A stretch of 64,000 bases of DNA from contig NZ_AMBZ01000002.1 in assembly GCF_000293805.1 (NCBI RefSeq), positions 5,001 through 69,000 on the forward strand. Reading direction: 5' to 3'. Position 1 is the first letter of the stretch. Each line of letters opens with the position of its first letter. The translations under genes and the position numbers were made by a program. Positions 17,992 through 28,429 of this stretch are shown here, piece after piece. This DNA comes from Paenibacillus alvei DSM 29. GTDB taxonomy: Bacteria > Bacillota > Bacilli > Paenibacillales > Paenibacillaceae. The notes under the pieces are model-generated. The model saw only the letters and a program-made list of their open reading frames with translations. It was not told where the DNA came from and searched no databases.

Positions 17992-18489
17992 TTAACCTAA
18001 CAGTTCTTCAACGGATTTACCGCGCAATTTTGCTACTTGTTCAGCTGTCTTCAAACGAGACAAGCCTTCCAATGTAGCGTTAACCATGTTCATGGAGTTA
18101 GAGGAACCAAGCGATTTCGTCAAGATATCGCCTACACCAGCCAACTCAAGAACGGCACGTACTGGACCGCCTGCGATAACCCCAGTACCTTCGGATGCTG
18201 GCTTCAAGAGAACTTTACCAGCGCCGAACTGACCAATTACTTGGTGAGGGATTGTCGTGTTAACAAACGGAACATGAATCAGGTTTTTCTTAGCGTCTTC
18301 GATACCTTTGCGGATTGCGTCTGGTACTTCGGATGCTTTACCGATTCCAGCGCCAACCCAGCCCTTGCCATCGCCGACAACCACGAGAGCGCTAAAGCTA
18401 AAGCGACGTCCGCCTTTAACAACTTTAGCAACGCGGTTAATTTGAACAACTTTTTCAGAAAGTTCTAACGTGTTTGGATCAACTCGCAA
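17992..18489 (-). CDS. rpsE: 30S ribosomal protein S5
   Basis: The 165-residue protein has the S5 double-stranded-RNA-like domain ([19 protein letters not shown]) and the C-terminal fold containing [20 protein letters not shown]5 helps mRNA unwinding and decoding accuracy; the spectinomycin loop ([12 protein letters not shown]) is wild-type in appearance. It follows rplR by 25 bases. Confidence 0.98.
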   Translation of the reverse strand: MRVDPNTLELSEKVVQINRVAKVVKGGRRFSFSALVVVGDGKGWVGAGIGKASEVPDAIRKGIEDAKKNLIHVPFVNTTIPHQVIGQFGAGKVLLKPASEGTGVIAGGPVRAVLELAGVGDILTKSLGSSNSMNMVNATLEGLSRLKTAEQVAKLRGKSVEELLG

Positions 18490-18514
18490 GTCGTTTACCT
18501 CCTTCGATTAAAAA

Positions 18515-18882
18515 TTAGAATTCAAGACCAGCTTCGCGTGCTGCGTCAGCCAAAGCTTGAATACGTCCATGGTACAAGTAACCACCGCGATCGAATACGA
18601 TTGTCTCATATCCTTGCTCTTTCGCACGTTTTGCGATCAATTCGCCAACTTTGCGAGCGGATTCTACGTTACCACCATTTTTGATATCTCCACGAAGCTC
18701 TTTATCCATAGTCGAAGCGGAAGCGACTGTTACGCCTTTCACGTCATCGATAAGTTGAGCGTAAATATGTTTGGAAGAACGGAATACGTTCAAACGAGGA
18801 CGTTCCGTTGTACCTTCGATTTTTTACGGACACGCAGGTGTCTTTTCAAACGAGCTTTGTTCTTATCGCCTTTGGTAATCAT
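18515..18882 (-). pseudogene. rplR: 50S ribosomal protein L18, frame broken by one missing base
   Basis: ATG at 18882 opens [21 protein letters not shown] in one frame, and the remaining residues, from [20 protein letters not shown] to the end [11 protein letters not shown], follow in another. The switch is at an A run (complement of 18820-18825) with six A where seven give a 122-residue L18. The part after the break alone has no proper start for L18. L18 binds 5S rRNA and is essential, so a consensus error is the simplest explanation. Confidence 0.93.
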
Positions 18883-18946
18883 CGGATTGTTTCACTCCCT
18901 TCAGTTTAACCATTAAGCTGCTAAGGTAAGTGAGCTAGGCAAGATC

Positions 18947-19489
18947 TTACTTCTTCTTGCCTGCTTTACCTTCTTTACGAATGATGCGTTCGCCTTCGTA
19001 CTTGATACCTTTACCTTTGTAAGGTTCTGGCTCGCGTACTGCACGAATGTTCGCTGCATATGCACCAACGCGCTCTTTATCAATGCCTTTAACGATGATT
19101 TTCGTTTGAGCAGGCACTTCGAATTCAATACCAGCTTCCGGTGTAATTTCAACCGGATGGGAGTATCCTACGTTCAAGACAAGCTTGTCGCCGGATTTGT
19201 TAGCACGGTAACCTACACCGACCAACTCAAGGGTTTTGGAGAAACCTTCAGTTACTCCGCTAACCATGTTGTTGATTACGCTGCGTGTTGTACCGTGCAA
19301 CGAACGATGAAGTTTATTTTCAGAAGGACGTTCTACGGAAATGACGTTCTCTTCTACAGACACTTTCATGTCTTTATGAAGTTCACGAGTCAAAGTTCCT
19401 TTCGGTCCTTTTACTGTAATAACGTGGTTTTCCAAAGTGACAGTTACGCCACCTGGTACCTCAATTGGTTTGCGACCAATACGGGACAT
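18947..19489 (-). CDS. rplF: 50S ribosomal protein L6
   Basis: The 180-residue protein starts [19 protein letters not shown] and has the two L6 repeats; the second contains [20 protein letters not shown] and [11 protein letters not shown] near the C-terminus. It binds 23S rRNA near the sarcin-ricin loop. The gene order rpsH-rplF-rplR is standard. Confidence 0.98.
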   Translation of the reverse strand: MSRIGRKPIEVPGGVTVTLENHVITVKGPKGTLTRELHKDMKVSVEENVISVERPSENKLHRSLHGTTRSVINNMVSGVTEGFSKTLELVGVGYRANKSGDKLVLNVGYSHPVEITPEAGIEFEVPAQTKIIVKGIDKERVGAYAANIRAVREPEPYKGKGIKYEGERIIRKEGKAGKKK

Positions 19490-19520
19490 GTTGTTGCACC
19501 TCCAATCTTATGCGAATGGT

Positions 19521-19919
19521 TTACCAAACGTAGCAGATTACCTCGCCGCCGGATTTGGACTGGCGAGCTTCTTTGTCAGTCATGACGCCCTTGGACGTCG
19601 AGATGATTGCGATACCGAGACCGCCCAGTACACGAGGAACCTCATTAGCTTTCGTGTACACGCGCAGTCCTGGTTTACTGATGCGCTTCAAGCCTGTGAT
19701 AACACGCTCGTTGTTTGCACCGTACTTCAGGAACACGCGAATGATCCCTTGTTTGTTGTCATCGATATATTCAGCGTCACGGATAAAGCCTTCACGCTTC
19801 AAGATTTCTGCGATTTGCTTCTTCATAGTAGAAGCAGGCATTTCCACCGTTTCATGACGCACTGTATTAGCATTGCGAATGCGTGTAAGCATATCTGCAA
19901 TCGGATCGGACATAACCAT
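19521..19919 (-). CDS. rpsH: 30S ribosomal protein S8
   Basis: The 132-residue protein begins [20 protein letters not shown] and ends with [19 protein letters not shown], the standard S8 ending. S8 binds helix 21 of 16S rRNA early in assembly. It lies between rpsN and rplF. Confidence 0.98.
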   Translation of the reverse strand: MVMSDPIADMLTRIRNANTVRHETVEMPASTMKKQIAEILKREGFIRDAEYIDDNKQGIIRVFLKYGANNERVITGLKRISKPGLRVYTKANEVPRVLGGLGIAIISTSKGVMTDKEARQSKSGGEVICYVW

Positions 19920-19951
19920 TAGTGTAAACCTCCTTCCCGCAACAGGGTTGA

Positions 19952-20137
19952 TTACCAGCTTGCTTTTTTAACGCCAGGAATCTGGCCTTTGTATGCCAAT
20001 TCGCGGAAACAAATCCGGCAAATTTTGAACTTACGTAATACGGAATGCGGACGTCCGCAGCGCTCACAGCGCGTATATGCCCGTACTTCAAACTTCGGTT
20101 TGCGTTGTTGCTTGATTTTCATCGAAGTTTTTGCCAC
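19952..20137 (-). CDS. rpsN: 30S ribosomal protein S14, zinc-binding type Z
   Basis: The 61-residue short form of S14 with four Cys (CERCG and CRICF) that bind zinc, as in the housekeeping S14 of Firmicutes. The start is a GTG at 20137, ten bases after TAGGAGGT, giving [16 protein letters not shown] as in the family; the longer frame from 20149 adds MSTH. The zinc-free paralogue, if present, is outside the window. Confidence 0.95.
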   Translation of the reverse strand: MAKTSMKIKQQRKPKFEVRAYTRCERCGRPHSVLRKFKICRICFRELAYKGQIPGVKKASW

Positions 20138-20226
20138 GTGAGTTGACACCTCCTAGAGATTTGTGTCGATGGATTCAAAACTGATTGCTCAGTTTGTATC
20201 TCAAACGTAACCGACCTTTTTACGAA

Positions 20227-20769
20227 TTACTTCGCGAAAGGCATGCCGAGTTGCGTCAACAATTCGCGGGACTCTTCGTCCGTCTTCGCCGTCGTAACGA
20301 TGACGATATCCATACCACGAACCTTGTCAACTTTATCGTACTCGATTTCAGGGAAGATGATTTGCTCCTTCAAACCGAGTGTGTAGTTGCCGCGGCCGTC
20401 AAACGCTTTGTTCGAGATACCGCGGAAGTCGCGTACACGAGGAAGCGTGACATTGAACAATTTGTCCAAGAAGTGATACATGCGCTCGCCGCGCAATGTA
20501 ACTTTCACACCAATCGGCATTCCCTCACGAAGCTTAAAGCCTGCGATAGACTTCTTCGCGCGAGTGATTACTGGCTTTTGACCAGCGATTTGTTGCAATT
20601 CAGCTACTGCAGTATCCAAAACTTTGGAGTTTTGAACAGCCTCACCCATACCGATGTTGATGACGACTTTCTCCACTTTTGGAGCTTGCATAACTGATGT
20701 ATAGTTGAACTTCTGCACTAGCGCAGGAGTAATTTCGTTCAAATAACGTTCTTTCAAACGAGCTGCCAT
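20227..20769 (-). CDS. rplE: 50S ribosomal protein L5
   Basis: The 180-residue protein begins [20 protein letters not shown] and contains [16 protein letters not shown], with [11 protein letters not shown] in the 5S-rRNA-binding core and [12 protein letters not shown] at the end. L5 forms the central protuberance with 5S rRNA and L18. Standard length. Confidence 0.98.
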   Translation of the reverse strand: MAARLKERYLNEITPALVQKFNYTSVMQAPKVEKVVINIGMGEAVQNSKVLDTAVAELQQIAGQKPVITRAKKSIAGFKLREGMPIGVKVTLRGERMYHFLDKLFNVTLPRVRDFRGISNKAFDGRGNYTLGLKEQIIFPEIEYDKVDKVRGMDIVIVTTAKTDEESRELLTQLGMPFAK

Positions 20770-20796
20770 CTAGAATGGACCTCCTTTCCGAAGCGA

Positions 20797-21147
20797 TTAG
20801 TCGATAATTTCGCCGGAGCGTTTAGCTACGCGCACTTTTTTACCGTTTTCCACTTTGTAACCGATGCGCGTTACTTTACCCGACTTTGGATCCACGTGCA
20901 TAACGTTAGATGCATGAATTGCTGCTTCTTGCTCAACGATACCGCCTTGTGGGTTCTTAGCGTTAGGCTTCTGATGCTTCTTCACCATGTTTACGCCTTC
21001 CACAATAACGCGGTTTTCACGAGGGAATGCTGCAATAACACGGCCTTTTTTGCCTTTATCTTTACCCGTGATCACGATGACAGTGTCATCTTTTTTCACG
21101 TGCAATTTGTTGTTATGCGACTCGAGAATTTTTTTCAATCGTGGCAT
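20797..21147 (-). CDS. rplX: 50S ribosomal protein L24
   Basis: The 116-residue protein carries the KOW motif at [19 protein letters not shown] and [20 protein letters not shown]24 starts 50S assembly. It lies between rplN and rplE as usual. The N-terminus [19 protein letters not shown] is a few residues longer than in some species. Confidence 0.97.
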   Translation of the reverse strand: MPRLKKILESHNNKLHVKKDDTVIVITGKDKGKKGRVIAAFPRENRVIVEGVNMVKKHQKPNAKNPQGGIVEQEAAIHASNVMHVDPKSGKVTRIGYKVENGKKVRVAKRSGEIID

Positions 21148-21186
21148 GTGTCACACCTCCTGAGTCTTGCCTGGCGGGCAAGTTGA

Positions 21187-21555
21187 TTAGATAACTTCCG
21201 GTGCCAGGGAAACGATTTTCATGAAGTCTTTTTCGCGAAGTTCGCGAGCGACAGGTCCGAAAATACGAGTCCCACGTGGGCCCTTATCTTCTTTCACGAT
21301 AACCGCTGCGTTTTCGTCAAATGCGATGTAAGAACCGTCTTTACGGCGAACAGCACGCTTCGTACGAACGATAACCGCTTTGACTACGTCACCCTTTTTG
21401 ACAACGCCGCCTGGTGTTGCTTGTTTGACGGAGCATACGATCAAGTCACCGATGTGAGCTGATTTACGGCCAGTACCGCCCAACACGCGAATACACATCA
21501 GTTCTTTCGCACCAGAGTTGTCTGCTACATTTAAACGTGAAAATGCTTGAATCAT
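21187..21555 (-). CDS. rplN: 50S ribosomal protein L14
   Basis: The 122-residue protein contains the signature [20 protein letters not shown] and [17 protein letters not shown], with the C-terminal [19 protein letters not shown]14 lies at the subunit interface and binds the silencing factor RsfS in other bacteria. Standard length and place. Confidence 0.98.
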   Translation of the reverse strand: MIQAFSRLNVADNSGAKELMCIRVLGGTGRKSAHIGDLIVCSVKQATPGGVVKKGDVVKAVIVRTKRAVRRKDGSYIAFDENAAVIVKEDKGPRGTRIFGPVARELREKDFMKIVSLAPEVI

Positions 21556-21590
21556 TCGAATGTCCTCCTTTCGGTGAAACTATCCGTTCA

Positions 21591-21857
21591 TTAAACGATA
21601 ACTGCTTTCTCAACGATTTCAACGAGTCTCCAGCGCTTGTCTTTCGACAACGGACGCGTCTCCATGATTTTCACAGTATCGCCAATTTTGGCTTCGTTAT
21701 TTTCGTCATGCGCTTTGAACTTCTTCGTGTATTTGATGCGTTTGTGATACAAATCATGCTTCTTGTATGTCTCAACCGCTACTACGATTGTTTTGTCCAT
21801 TTTGTCGCTGACAACTTTACCAATTTGCACTTTACGAGCGTTACGTACTTCACTCAT
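21591..21857 (-). CDS. rpsQ: 30S ribosomal protein S17
   Basis: The 88-residue OB-fold protein reads [20 protein letters not shown], with [19 protein letters not shown] in the centre. S17 is a primary 16S binder. It lies between rpmC and rplN. Confidence 0.98.
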   Translation of the reverse strand: MSEVRNARKVQIGKVVSDKMDKTIVVAVETYKKHDLYHKRIKYTKKFKAHDENNEAKIGDTVKIMETRPLSKDKRWRLVEIVEKAVIV

Positions 21858-21920
21858 TAGTGTTCTGCCTCCTTCCTGGATACAGGATGTCTATTTTTCC
21901 GAAACTGACATCTTGGTGAA

Positions 21921-22121
21921 TTAGCTAGTAATACCAAGTTCTCTTTCACGCAGAATCGTATGTGCACGAGCAATCGCTTTACGCACGTCACGAATGCGAG
22001 TTGGGTTGTCAAGCTGTCCGGTAGCCAATTGGAAACGGAGGTTGAAAAGTTCTTCCTTGAATCCGGCAATCTTTTGTTCAATTTCAGCAGTGGTCAAGTT
22101 GCGGAATTCACTAGCTTTCAT
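21921..22121 (-). CDS. rpmC: 50S ribosomal protein L29
   Basis: The 66-residue helical hairpin protein begins [18 protein letters not shown] and ends [11 protein letters not shown]. The ATG at 22121 is preceded by GGTGGTGAAG inside the end of rplP, which it overlaps by 11 bases; the longer frame from 22145 adds eight residues not seen in the family. L29 sits by the exit tunnel next to L23. Confidence 0.96.
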   Translation of the reverse strand: MKASEFRNLTTAEIEQKIAGFKEELFNLRFQLATGQLDNPTRIRDVRKAIARAHTILRERELGITS

Positions 22122-22545
22122 TTGCTTCACCACCCATTTCTTCACGTTTCACAAACTTAGTCTTGACAGGCAGTTTGTGAGCAGCAAGGCGCATAGCTTC
22201 GCGAGCTACCTCTTCAGGTACACCGGAAAGTTCGAACATTACTTTACCAGGCTTAACTACAGCAACCCACTTCTCAACGTTACCTTTACCGCTACCCATA
22301 CGAACCTCAAGCGGCTTAGCCGTAATTGGTTTGTCTGGGAAAATTTTAATCCATACTTTACCGCCACGTTTGATGTAACGAGTCATCGCAATACGAGCAG
22401 CCTCGATTTGACGGTTCGTAATCCATGTAGGCTCCAATGCTTGCAACCCGTATTCACCGAAGTGAACTGTCGTGCCACCTTTAGCTTGACCCTTCATGCG
22501 TCCTTTTTGCTGCTTCCGGTGCTTTACACGTTTAGGTACCAACAT
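22111..22545 (-). CDS. rplP: 50S ribosomal protein L16
   Basis: The 144-residue protein starts [20 protein letters not shown] and contains the conserved [21 protein letters not shown] near the peptidyl-transferase centre. Its 3' end overlaps rpmC. It starts only two bases after the rpsC stop. Confidence 0.98.
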   Translation of the reverse strand: MLVPKRVKHRKQQKGRMKGQAKGGTTVHFGEYGLQALEPTWITNRQIEAARIAMTRYIKRGGKVWIKIFPDKPITAKPLEVRMGSGKGNVEKWVAVVKPGKVMFELSGVPEEVAREAMRLAAHKLPVKTKFVKREEMGGEANES

Positions 22546-22547
22546 GA

Positions 22548-23213
22548 TTAGTTGCCTCCTTCCTCAACAGCCTTTTTCTTAGCCGTAGGAAGTACCTCTC
22601 CACGATAGATCCATACTTTTACGCCGATACGGCCGTAAGTTGTATGAGCTTCAGCTGTGCCGTAGTCGATGTCGGCGCGAAGCGTATGAAGTGGCACTGT
22701 CCCTTCGCTGTATCCTTCTGTACGAGCGATTTCAGCACCGCCCAAACGACCGCTTACTGCAGTCTTGATCCCTTTCGCACCAGCGCGCATGGAACGTTGA
22801 ATTGATTGTTTCAAAGCGCGGCGGAAAGAAACGCGGCGTTCCAGTTGTTGTGCAATGCTCTCTGCAACGAGAGTTGCGTCCAAATCTGGAGTTTTGATTT
22901 CCGAGATGTTGATGTGTACTTTTTTGCCGTTAGCAATTTTCGTTACTTCACGACGAAGTGCTTCAACTTCGGAACCGCCTTTACCGATTACCATACCCGG
23001 TTTCGCAGTGTGGATTGTAACGTTCACGCGGTTAGCTGCACGTTCAATCTCAATGCGGGATACGGCGGATTCTTTCAATTTATTTTTAAGGAATTCACGA
23101 ATCTTCACGTCTTCGATGAGCAATGTACCGAAATCTTTCTCGGCATACCACTTGGATTCCCAATCGCGGATAACGCCCACTCGAAGTCCGACTGGATTTA
23201 CCTTTTGACCCAC
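22548..23213 (-). CDS. rpsC: 30S ribosomal protein S3
   Basis: The 221-residue protein has the KH domain with the GxxG loop ([20 protein letters not shown]) and the C-terminal domain [21 protein letters not shown]3 forms part of the mRNA entry helicase with S4 and S5. Gene order rplV-rpsC-rplP is standard. Confidence 0.98.
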   Translation of the reverse strand: MGQKVNPVGLRVGVIRDWESKWYAEKDFGTLLIEDVKIREFLKNKLKESAVSRIEIERAANRVNVTIHTAKPGMVIGKGGSEVEALRREVTKIANGKKVHINISEIKTPDLDATLVAESIAQQLERRVSFRRALKQSIQRSMRAGAKGIKTAVSGRLGGAEIARTEGYSEGTVPLHTLRADIDYGTAEAHTTYGRIGVKVWIYRGEVLPTAKKKAVEEGGN

Positions 23214-23226
23214 ACGTTGTCCCTCC

Positions 23227-23559
23227 TTATTTTTCAGATACTACAAGCGTGATGTGGCTTGTTCTTTTGTTAATTCGGCTCGCACGTCCCATAGCGCGTG
23301 GACGGAAACGTTTCATCGTTGGACCTTGGTTCACGAAGACTTCCGAAATAACGAGATTATTAACGTCCATTTGATGGTTGTGTTCTGCATTGGCAATTGC
23401 AGAGTTCAACAATTTTTCAACCACTGGCGAAGCTGACTTCGGCGTGTGGCGCAAAATTGCGATTGCTTCGCCCACTTGTTTGCCGCGGATCAAGTCAATA
23501 ACGAGCTTAACTTTGCGCGGGGCGATGCGAATGTTATTCGCATGTGCTTTTGCTTGCAT
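23227..23559 (-). CDS. rplV: 50S ribosomal protein L22
   Basis: The 110-residue protein begins [20 protein letters not shown] and contains the tunnel loop with [15 protein letters not shown]. The ATG at 23559 follows GGGGAGGTACTTCC; the upstream ATG in frame (23592) precedes this site. The loop sequence shows no sign of the macrolide-resistance insertions known for L22. Confidence 0.97.
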   Translation of the reverse strand: MQAKAHANNIRIAPRKVKLVIDLIRGKQVGEAIAILRHTPKSASPVVEKLLNSAIANAEHNHQMDVNNLVISEVFVNQGPTMKRFRPRAMGRASRINKRTSHITLVVSEK

Positions 23560-23595
23560 GGAAGTACCTCCCCTCGAATGCTCTCTAATCAATAA

Positions 23596-23873
23596 TTAGC
23601 GTTTGCCTGTTTTTCTGTCATCGTCATGACCTTTGTACGTACGCGTTGGCGCGAATTCGCCAAGCTTATGGCCGACCATATCTTCCGTTACGTACACTGG
23701 CACATGTTTACGTCCGTCATATACCCCGAACGTGTGACCGATGAATTGAGGGAAAATTGTAGAACGACGGGACCAAGTCTTGATAACAACTTTTTTGCTT
23801 GTATCGTTCAATTCTTCAACTTTCTTCATCAGGTGACCATCAACAAATGGTCCTTTTTCAAACTGCGACCCAT
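23596..23873 (-). pseudogene. rpsS: 30S ribosomal protein S19, frame broken by one missing base
   Basis: ATG at 23873, after AAGGGAGGATTCATAC, gives MGRSLKK; the body [20 protein letters not shown] to [11 protein letters not shown] follows in another frame. The break is at an A run (complement of 23854-23858) with five A where six restore a 92-residue S19, the family length. The long open frame starting at 23928 reads through in the body frame, but its first residues are unrelated to S19. S19 is essential and lies next to the A site finger. Confidence 0.92.
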
Positions 23874-23943
23874 GTATGAATCCTCCCTTCGACAGAACTG
23901 ATTCGCTTGCGATTACGCTGCTGCGCAATGAAACGGAAACATA

Positions 23944-24774
23944 TTATTTCGTGCGACGACGAACGATATATTTATCGGAATGTTTGCCTTTTTTACGCGT
24001 TTTGTAACCAAGTGTCGGTTTGCCCCATGGAGACATAGGAGACTTACGACCGATTGGAGCTTTACCTTCACCACCACCGTGAGGGTGATCAACCGGGTTC
24101 ATTACCACACCACGAACGACTGGACGTTTGCCCAACCAGCGGTTACGGCCTGCTTTACCGATTTTGATAAGCTCATGGTCTCCGTTACCTACGGAACCGA
24201 TTGTAGCACGGCACACTTTCAACAATTTACGAACTTCGCCAGAAGACAAGCGTACTGTTACGTACTTTTCTTCTTTACCAAGCAATTGAGCTTCCGTACC
24301 AGCGGCGCGAACCAACTGACCACCCTTACCTGGTTGCAATTCGATATTGTGGATAACTGTACCTACTGGAATGTTTTCCAATGGCAATGCGTTACCGATT
24401 TTGATGTCTGCGCCGGAACCGGATTCGATTACGTCGCCTACTTTCAACCCTTTAGGAGCGATGATATAACGCTTTTCACCATCAGCATAGTTGATCAATG
24501 CGATATTGGAAGTACGGTTTGGATCGTACTCGATTGTAGCAACGCGGCCTGGAATGCCATCCTTGTTACGTTTGAAATCGATGATACGGTATTTACGCTT
24601 GTGTCCACCACCGTGGTGACGAACCGTAATTTTACCTTGGTTGTTGCGGCCCGCAGTTTTGCTCAAAGGAGCCAACAACGATTTCTCCGGTACATTCGTT
24701 GTAATTTCTTCGAACGTGGACACGCTCATATTACGACGAGCCGGGGATGTCGGTTTGTACTTTTTGATAGGCAC
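23944..24774 (-). CDS. rplB: 50S ribosomal protein L2
   Basis: The 276-residue protein has the signature [19 protein letters not shown], whose His is near the peptidyl-transferase centre, and the N-terminal [16 protein letters not shown]. It is the largest 50S core protein and follows rplW with a 31-base gap. Confidence 0.98.
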   Translation of the reverse strand: MPIKKYKPTSPARRNMSVSTFEEITTNVPEKSLLAPLSKTAGRNNQGKITVRHHGGGHKRKYRIIDFKRNKDGIPGRVATIEYDPNRTSNIALINYADGEKRYIIAPKGLKVGDVIESGSGADIKIGNALPLENIPVGTVIHNIELQPGKGGQLVRAAGTEAQLLGKEEKYVTVRLSSGEVRKLLKVCRATIGSVGNGDHELIKIGKAGRNRWLGKRPVVRGVVMNPVDHPHGGGEGKAPIGRKSPMSPWGKPTLGYKTRKKGKHSDKYIVRRRTK

Positions 24775-24805
24775 TTGTTTTCCCTCCTTACTTTAGAAAT
24801 CTATA

Positions 24806-25096
24806 TTAAACCGTCTCGAAGAACTCGAGTGGCTTGCTGTCTTTTGCCAAAGTGACGAACGCTTTTTTCCATTCGGAAGTGTAGCCGGAGTGACGGCCAT
24901 AGCGTTTTGGCTTAGCAGGCATACGAAGCGTGTTCACGTTCGCAACCTTCACTTTGAAGATTTGTTCTACAGCCAATTTGATTTCAGTCTTGTTAGCACG
25001 CATATCAACTTCGAATACGTATTTCAAGTCATTCATCATGTCTGCTGTACGCTCAGTAATAACCGGACGCTTAATGATATCGCGAGGGTCTTTCAT
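24806..25096 (-). CDS. rplW: 50S ribosomal protein L23
   Basis: The 96-residue protein starts [20 protein letters not shown] and contains [20 protein letters not shown]23 borders the exit tunnel and docks trigger factor and SRP. The ATG overlaps the rplD stop (ATGA), so the two are translationally coupled. Confidence 0.97.
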   Translation of the reverse strand: MKDPRDIIKRPVITERTADMMNDLKYVFEVDMRANKTEIKLAVEQIFKVKVANVNTLRMPAKPKRYGRHSGYTSEWKKAFVTLAKDSKPLEFFETV

Positions 25097-25719
25097 TATG
25101 CGAACACCTCCTCTACCTTCTGAACCGCATCCTTCGTAATGATGAGCTTCTCATGGCGAAGAACATCATATACGTTGACACCGTCAGCTGCAACAAGCTT
25201 TACAGAAGGAATGTTGCGAGCGGAAAGTGCTACGTTGTCGTTGTACTCAGGAAGCACGACAAGCGCTTTGCGATCCACTTTCAGGTTGTTCAATACTGCC
25301 GCGAATTCCTTCGTTTTTGGCGTGTTCAAAGCAAGGCTATCGATTACGATAATTTGCTCTGCCAACACTTTCGAAGACAATGCGGATTTAATCGCCAAAC
25401 GACGAACTTTCTTAGGAAGCTTGTAAGCATAGCTACGTGGTGTCGGTCCAAATACTGTACCGCCGCCAACCCATTGTGGCGAACGAATGGAACCTTGACG
25501 CGCACGACCTGTGCCTTTTTGTTTCCATGGTTTACGACCGCCGCCGCTAACTTCGGAACGGTTCTTAACTTTGTGAGTACCTTGACGCATAGATGCAAGC
25601 TGCATCACGACTGCATCATGAAGTACATGTTTGTTTGGTTCAATGCCGAATACGCTGTCGGACAATTCGATCTCGCCAACTTGCGCACCGCTCATGTTGT
25701 AAACTGCTACTTTAGGCAT
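25096..25719 (-). CDS. rplD: 50S ribosomal protein L4
   Basis: The 207-residue protein carries the extended loop with [20 protein letters not shown] and [19 protein letters not shown], which reaches the tunnel wall. In E. coli L4 represses its own operon; no such structure is evident here beyond the S10 leader hairpin. It overlaps rplW by one base. Confidence 0.98.
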   Translation of the reverse strand: MPKVAVYNMSGAQVGEIELSDSVFGIEPNKHVLHDAVVMQLASMRQGTHKVKNRSEVSGGGRKPWKQKGTGRARQGSIRSPQWVGGGTVFGPTPRSYAYKLPKKVRRLAIKSALSSKVLAEQIIVIDSLALNTPKTKEFAAVLNNLKVDRKALVVLPEYNDNVALSARNIPSVKLVAADGVNVYDVLRHEKLIITKDAVQKVEEVFA

Positions 25720-25744
25720 TATGTGCTCCTCCTTTCCTCACCAA

Positions 25745-26368
25745 TTACTTTTTAATTGCAGATTTAATGTTAACGAAGCTGTTTTTAGGGCCTGGAATAG
25801 AACCTTTAACGAGGATAACATTGCGTTCTGCATCCACTTTAACAACTTCAAGGTTTTGAATTGTTACTGTGTCAGTACCCATGTGACCTGGAAGGCGTTT
25901 GCCTTTTGGTACGCGGTTCGCTTGAATGGAACCCATGGAACCTGGACCACGATGGTAACGGGAACCGTGAGACATAGGACCCGTGCTTTGTCCCCAACGC
26001 TTAATTACGCCGGCAAAGCCTTTACCTTTCGAAATACCTGTAACGTCAACGTATTCTCCCTCAGCGAACAAATCAGCCTTCAATTCTTGGCCAACTTCAT
26101 ATTGAGAAAGATCCACACCACGAAGTTCTTTAACGTAGCGCTTAGGTGTTGCGTTAGCTTTTTTCGCGTGACCGATTTCTGGTTTCGTAGCACGCTTTTC
26201 TTTCTTATCAGCGTAGCCGATTTGGATTGCTTCGTAGCCATCGTTCTCAACGTCTTTCTTTTGCAGAACGACGCAAGGACCAGCTTCGATAACAGTTACC
26301 GGCAGTACATTACCTTCAGCGGTAAATACTTGAGTCATGCCGAGCTTTTTACCTAAGATACCTTTCAT
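25745..26368 (-). CDS. rplC: 50S ribosomal protein L3
   Basis: The 207-residue protein starts [19 protein letters not shown] and has the loop [20 protein letters not shown] that approaches the peptidyl-transferase centre. It is the second gene of the S10 cluster, about 88 bases after rpsJ. Confidence 0.98.
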   Translation of the reverse strand: MKGILGKKLGMTQVFTAEGNVLPVTVIEAGPCVVLQKKDVENDGYEAIQIGYADKKEKRATKPEIGHAKKANATPKRYVKELRGVDLSQYEVGQELKADLFAEGEYVDVTGISKGKGFAGVIKRWGQSTGPMSHGSRYHRGPGSMGSIQANRVPKGKRLPGHMGTDTVTIQNLEVVKVDAERNVILVKGSIPGPKNSFVNIKSAIKK

Positions 26369-26455
26369 GTTGACACCTCTTTTCTTTCCTTAGTCCGTTC
26401 ATAGTGAAGTAGAAACGGCTTTGCTATCCACATGTGGATAACCGTTTCAACTAAC

Positions 26456-26821
<366 letters not shown>

Positions 26822-26824
26822 CTA

Positions 26825-26856
26825 ACACATCGCCATGGCAAAGGGGCCGGGTGTGT
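26825..26856 (-). other. stem-loop in the rpsJ leader
   Basis: ACACA (26825-26829) pairs with TGTGT (26852-26856) around a G+C-rich core containing GGCCCC and CCATGG. It lies between the promoter and rpsJ in a leader of about 140 bases. The same general feature seems familiar from Bacillus rpsJ leaders, but I cannot name a regulatory family for it. Confidence 0.4.
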
Positions 26857-26901
26857 CGGTAACCTCTCACTTCATCGCAACGTCGACGAACAACATTCAC
26901 T

Positions 26902-26930
26902 ATTATATATAAATGTCCTGACTATTGCAA
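26902..26930 (-). promoter_or_regulatory. promoter of the S10 operon
   Basis: Minus strand: -35 TTGCAA at 26930-26925, 17-base spacer, perfect -10 TATAAT at 26907-26902. It lies about 140 bases before rpsJ, after the accessory stalk-domain gene, so the S10 run does not depend on read-through from tuf. Confidence 0.75.
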
Positions 26931-27087
26931 GTTTTTTTCGTAACTCTTTTCAGACGATTGCTTGCGGGCAGCCAGGACATAACATAACTCAATTCTATTA
27001 GGCACTTGTTAGAGTCTATCACAGTTTATATAAATATTGAAAGATGAAGGTTCTGGATGCTGTTCCAGCCTCCGTAAGCTGTCCGAT

Positions 27088-28323
27088 TTACTTTGCTCTC
27101 CATACGGTACCGTCGGAGAACTTAACCGATGTTACCTTCACACTTGCCTTGACCATATTGTCATGGAAATGCATCTTCCAGGTGTAGACTCCTCTACTCC
27201 CCATTCCTATCACCTCGGAAAGATTTTGTGCAATTCCCTTTAATGATGATTCCTTTGTTATGGTATTTCGGACGACTCGATTGTAACTGTCATATCCCGT
27301 CACAATAACTTCGAATGCGACTACTCGCTTCTCCGATAAATTTATGATGTCAACATTTACTTCAGGAGTACCTATAGAGTCATAACTTACTTCTGTACCT
27401 AGCACTTTTAGTGGTTGGTTATTATTTCTCTTCAACTCTTGCTTCAAATACGCTTTGACTTCTTTTTCGAATATCTTATACTCCTGATCTAATTGGTACT
27501 TTGCGTCTTCAAGTCGTGTCTTACTTTTGTAAAAATCGATTTCCTCTATAGCTCTTAAGTTTGCTACTTTTTCCCCCTCGACGGTAACCACATTAAATAA
27601 AACCGTTCCTAAGTATCCCATCACTATTCGTTTTGCATTATCCTCTTGCTTGTTACCTTTTACTGCAGCGACAGTTTCAACATTACGTAGGGTTTCAAAC
27701 TTCTCTTGTATTTGACCATCTTGCAAGTAGAAATGCTTAATTTGAATTTGACTCATCGTTTGTCCAGTGCGATTATAAACTTTATCGTCTGTGACCCAAA
27801 TATTCAATTCATTGTTATAGGTTGAAGAATTGAGCTTCAATTGTATCGTTTTACTTTTTGCTTCCCATGTCATATCACCAAACATTTTTAGATCGCTTAA
27901 ACGAATTACGTTTGTATTATCAATTTGATATGCTGTCAGCTTAAGGTTCCCCACGTAGATTTCTTTGTCTGTATAATGAACCGTAATTTCCTTTTTTGAA
28001 GGAGCTGTATTTCCTTGTTTTACTCCTTTTATTTCCTTATTAAGGTTACGAGAAATACGTATAGGATCCGTTTTTCCACCAACTGCTACATCGAATCCGT
28101 ATTCGATTAGCTGTTTAACCGGTATCCAGAAAGAATTACGAAATGTATAGCCTGATATCGAAATCCCGTTAATTTTTCCTTTCATTTGCTCAGATGAGAT
28201 CTTCCCTATAGCAGCACTTTCTTGTAAATAATTCGATTTTGCTGATGCTATACCCGACATCGAGGTCAGTAGTAATACACTTACAAGCATCAATACAACC
28301 GCCTGACTCATACACTTCCTCAT
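27088..28323 (-). CDS. secreted protein with a copper-amine-oxidase-like stalk domain
   Basis: The 411-residue product begins with a signal peptide (VVLMLVSVLLLTSMSGIASA, cleavage predicted after it). Residues about 45-155 show two repeated beta motifs of the stalk/Cu_amine_oxidN1 type common in Paenibacillus (SGYTFRNSFWIPVKQLIEYG and TNVIRLSDLKMFGDMTWE). The remaining 250 residues are helical then beta, and I do not recognise them. The ATG at 28323 follows AGGGGG. The gene is clearly more AT-rich than the ribosomal genes on both sides and lies where B. subtilis has ybaC, so it looks acquired. Function unknown; probably cell-surface or secreted. Confidence 0.75.
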   Translation of the reverse strand: MRKCMSQAVVLMLVSVLLLTSMSGIASAKSNYLQESAAIGKISSEQMKGKINGISISGYTFRNSFWIPVKQLIEYGFDVAVGGKTDPIRISRNLNKEIKGVKQGNTAPSKKEITVHYTDKEIYVGNLKLTAYQIDNTNVIRLSDLKMFGDMTWEAKSKTIQLKLNSSTYNNELNIWVTDDKVYNRTGQTMSQIQIKHFYLQDGQIQEKFETLRNVETVAAVKGNKQEDNAKRIVMGYLGTVLFNVVTVEGEKVANLRAIEEIDFYKSKTRLEDAKYQLDQEYKIFEKEVKAYLKQELKRNNNQPLKVLGTEVSYDSIGTPEVNVDIINLSEKRVVAFEVIVTGYDSYNRVVRNTITKESSLKGIAQNLSEVIGMGSRGVYTWKMHFHDNMVKASVKVTSVKFSDGTVWRAK

Positions 28324-28429
28324 TTGTTTCCCCCTGTTTATAAATAAAGTAAATACGAAAGCAAGCATAACACGCAAAACATCCATAACATAGAAAAAGA
28401 CTAGTCATTAAACCAGTCTCTTCCACATG

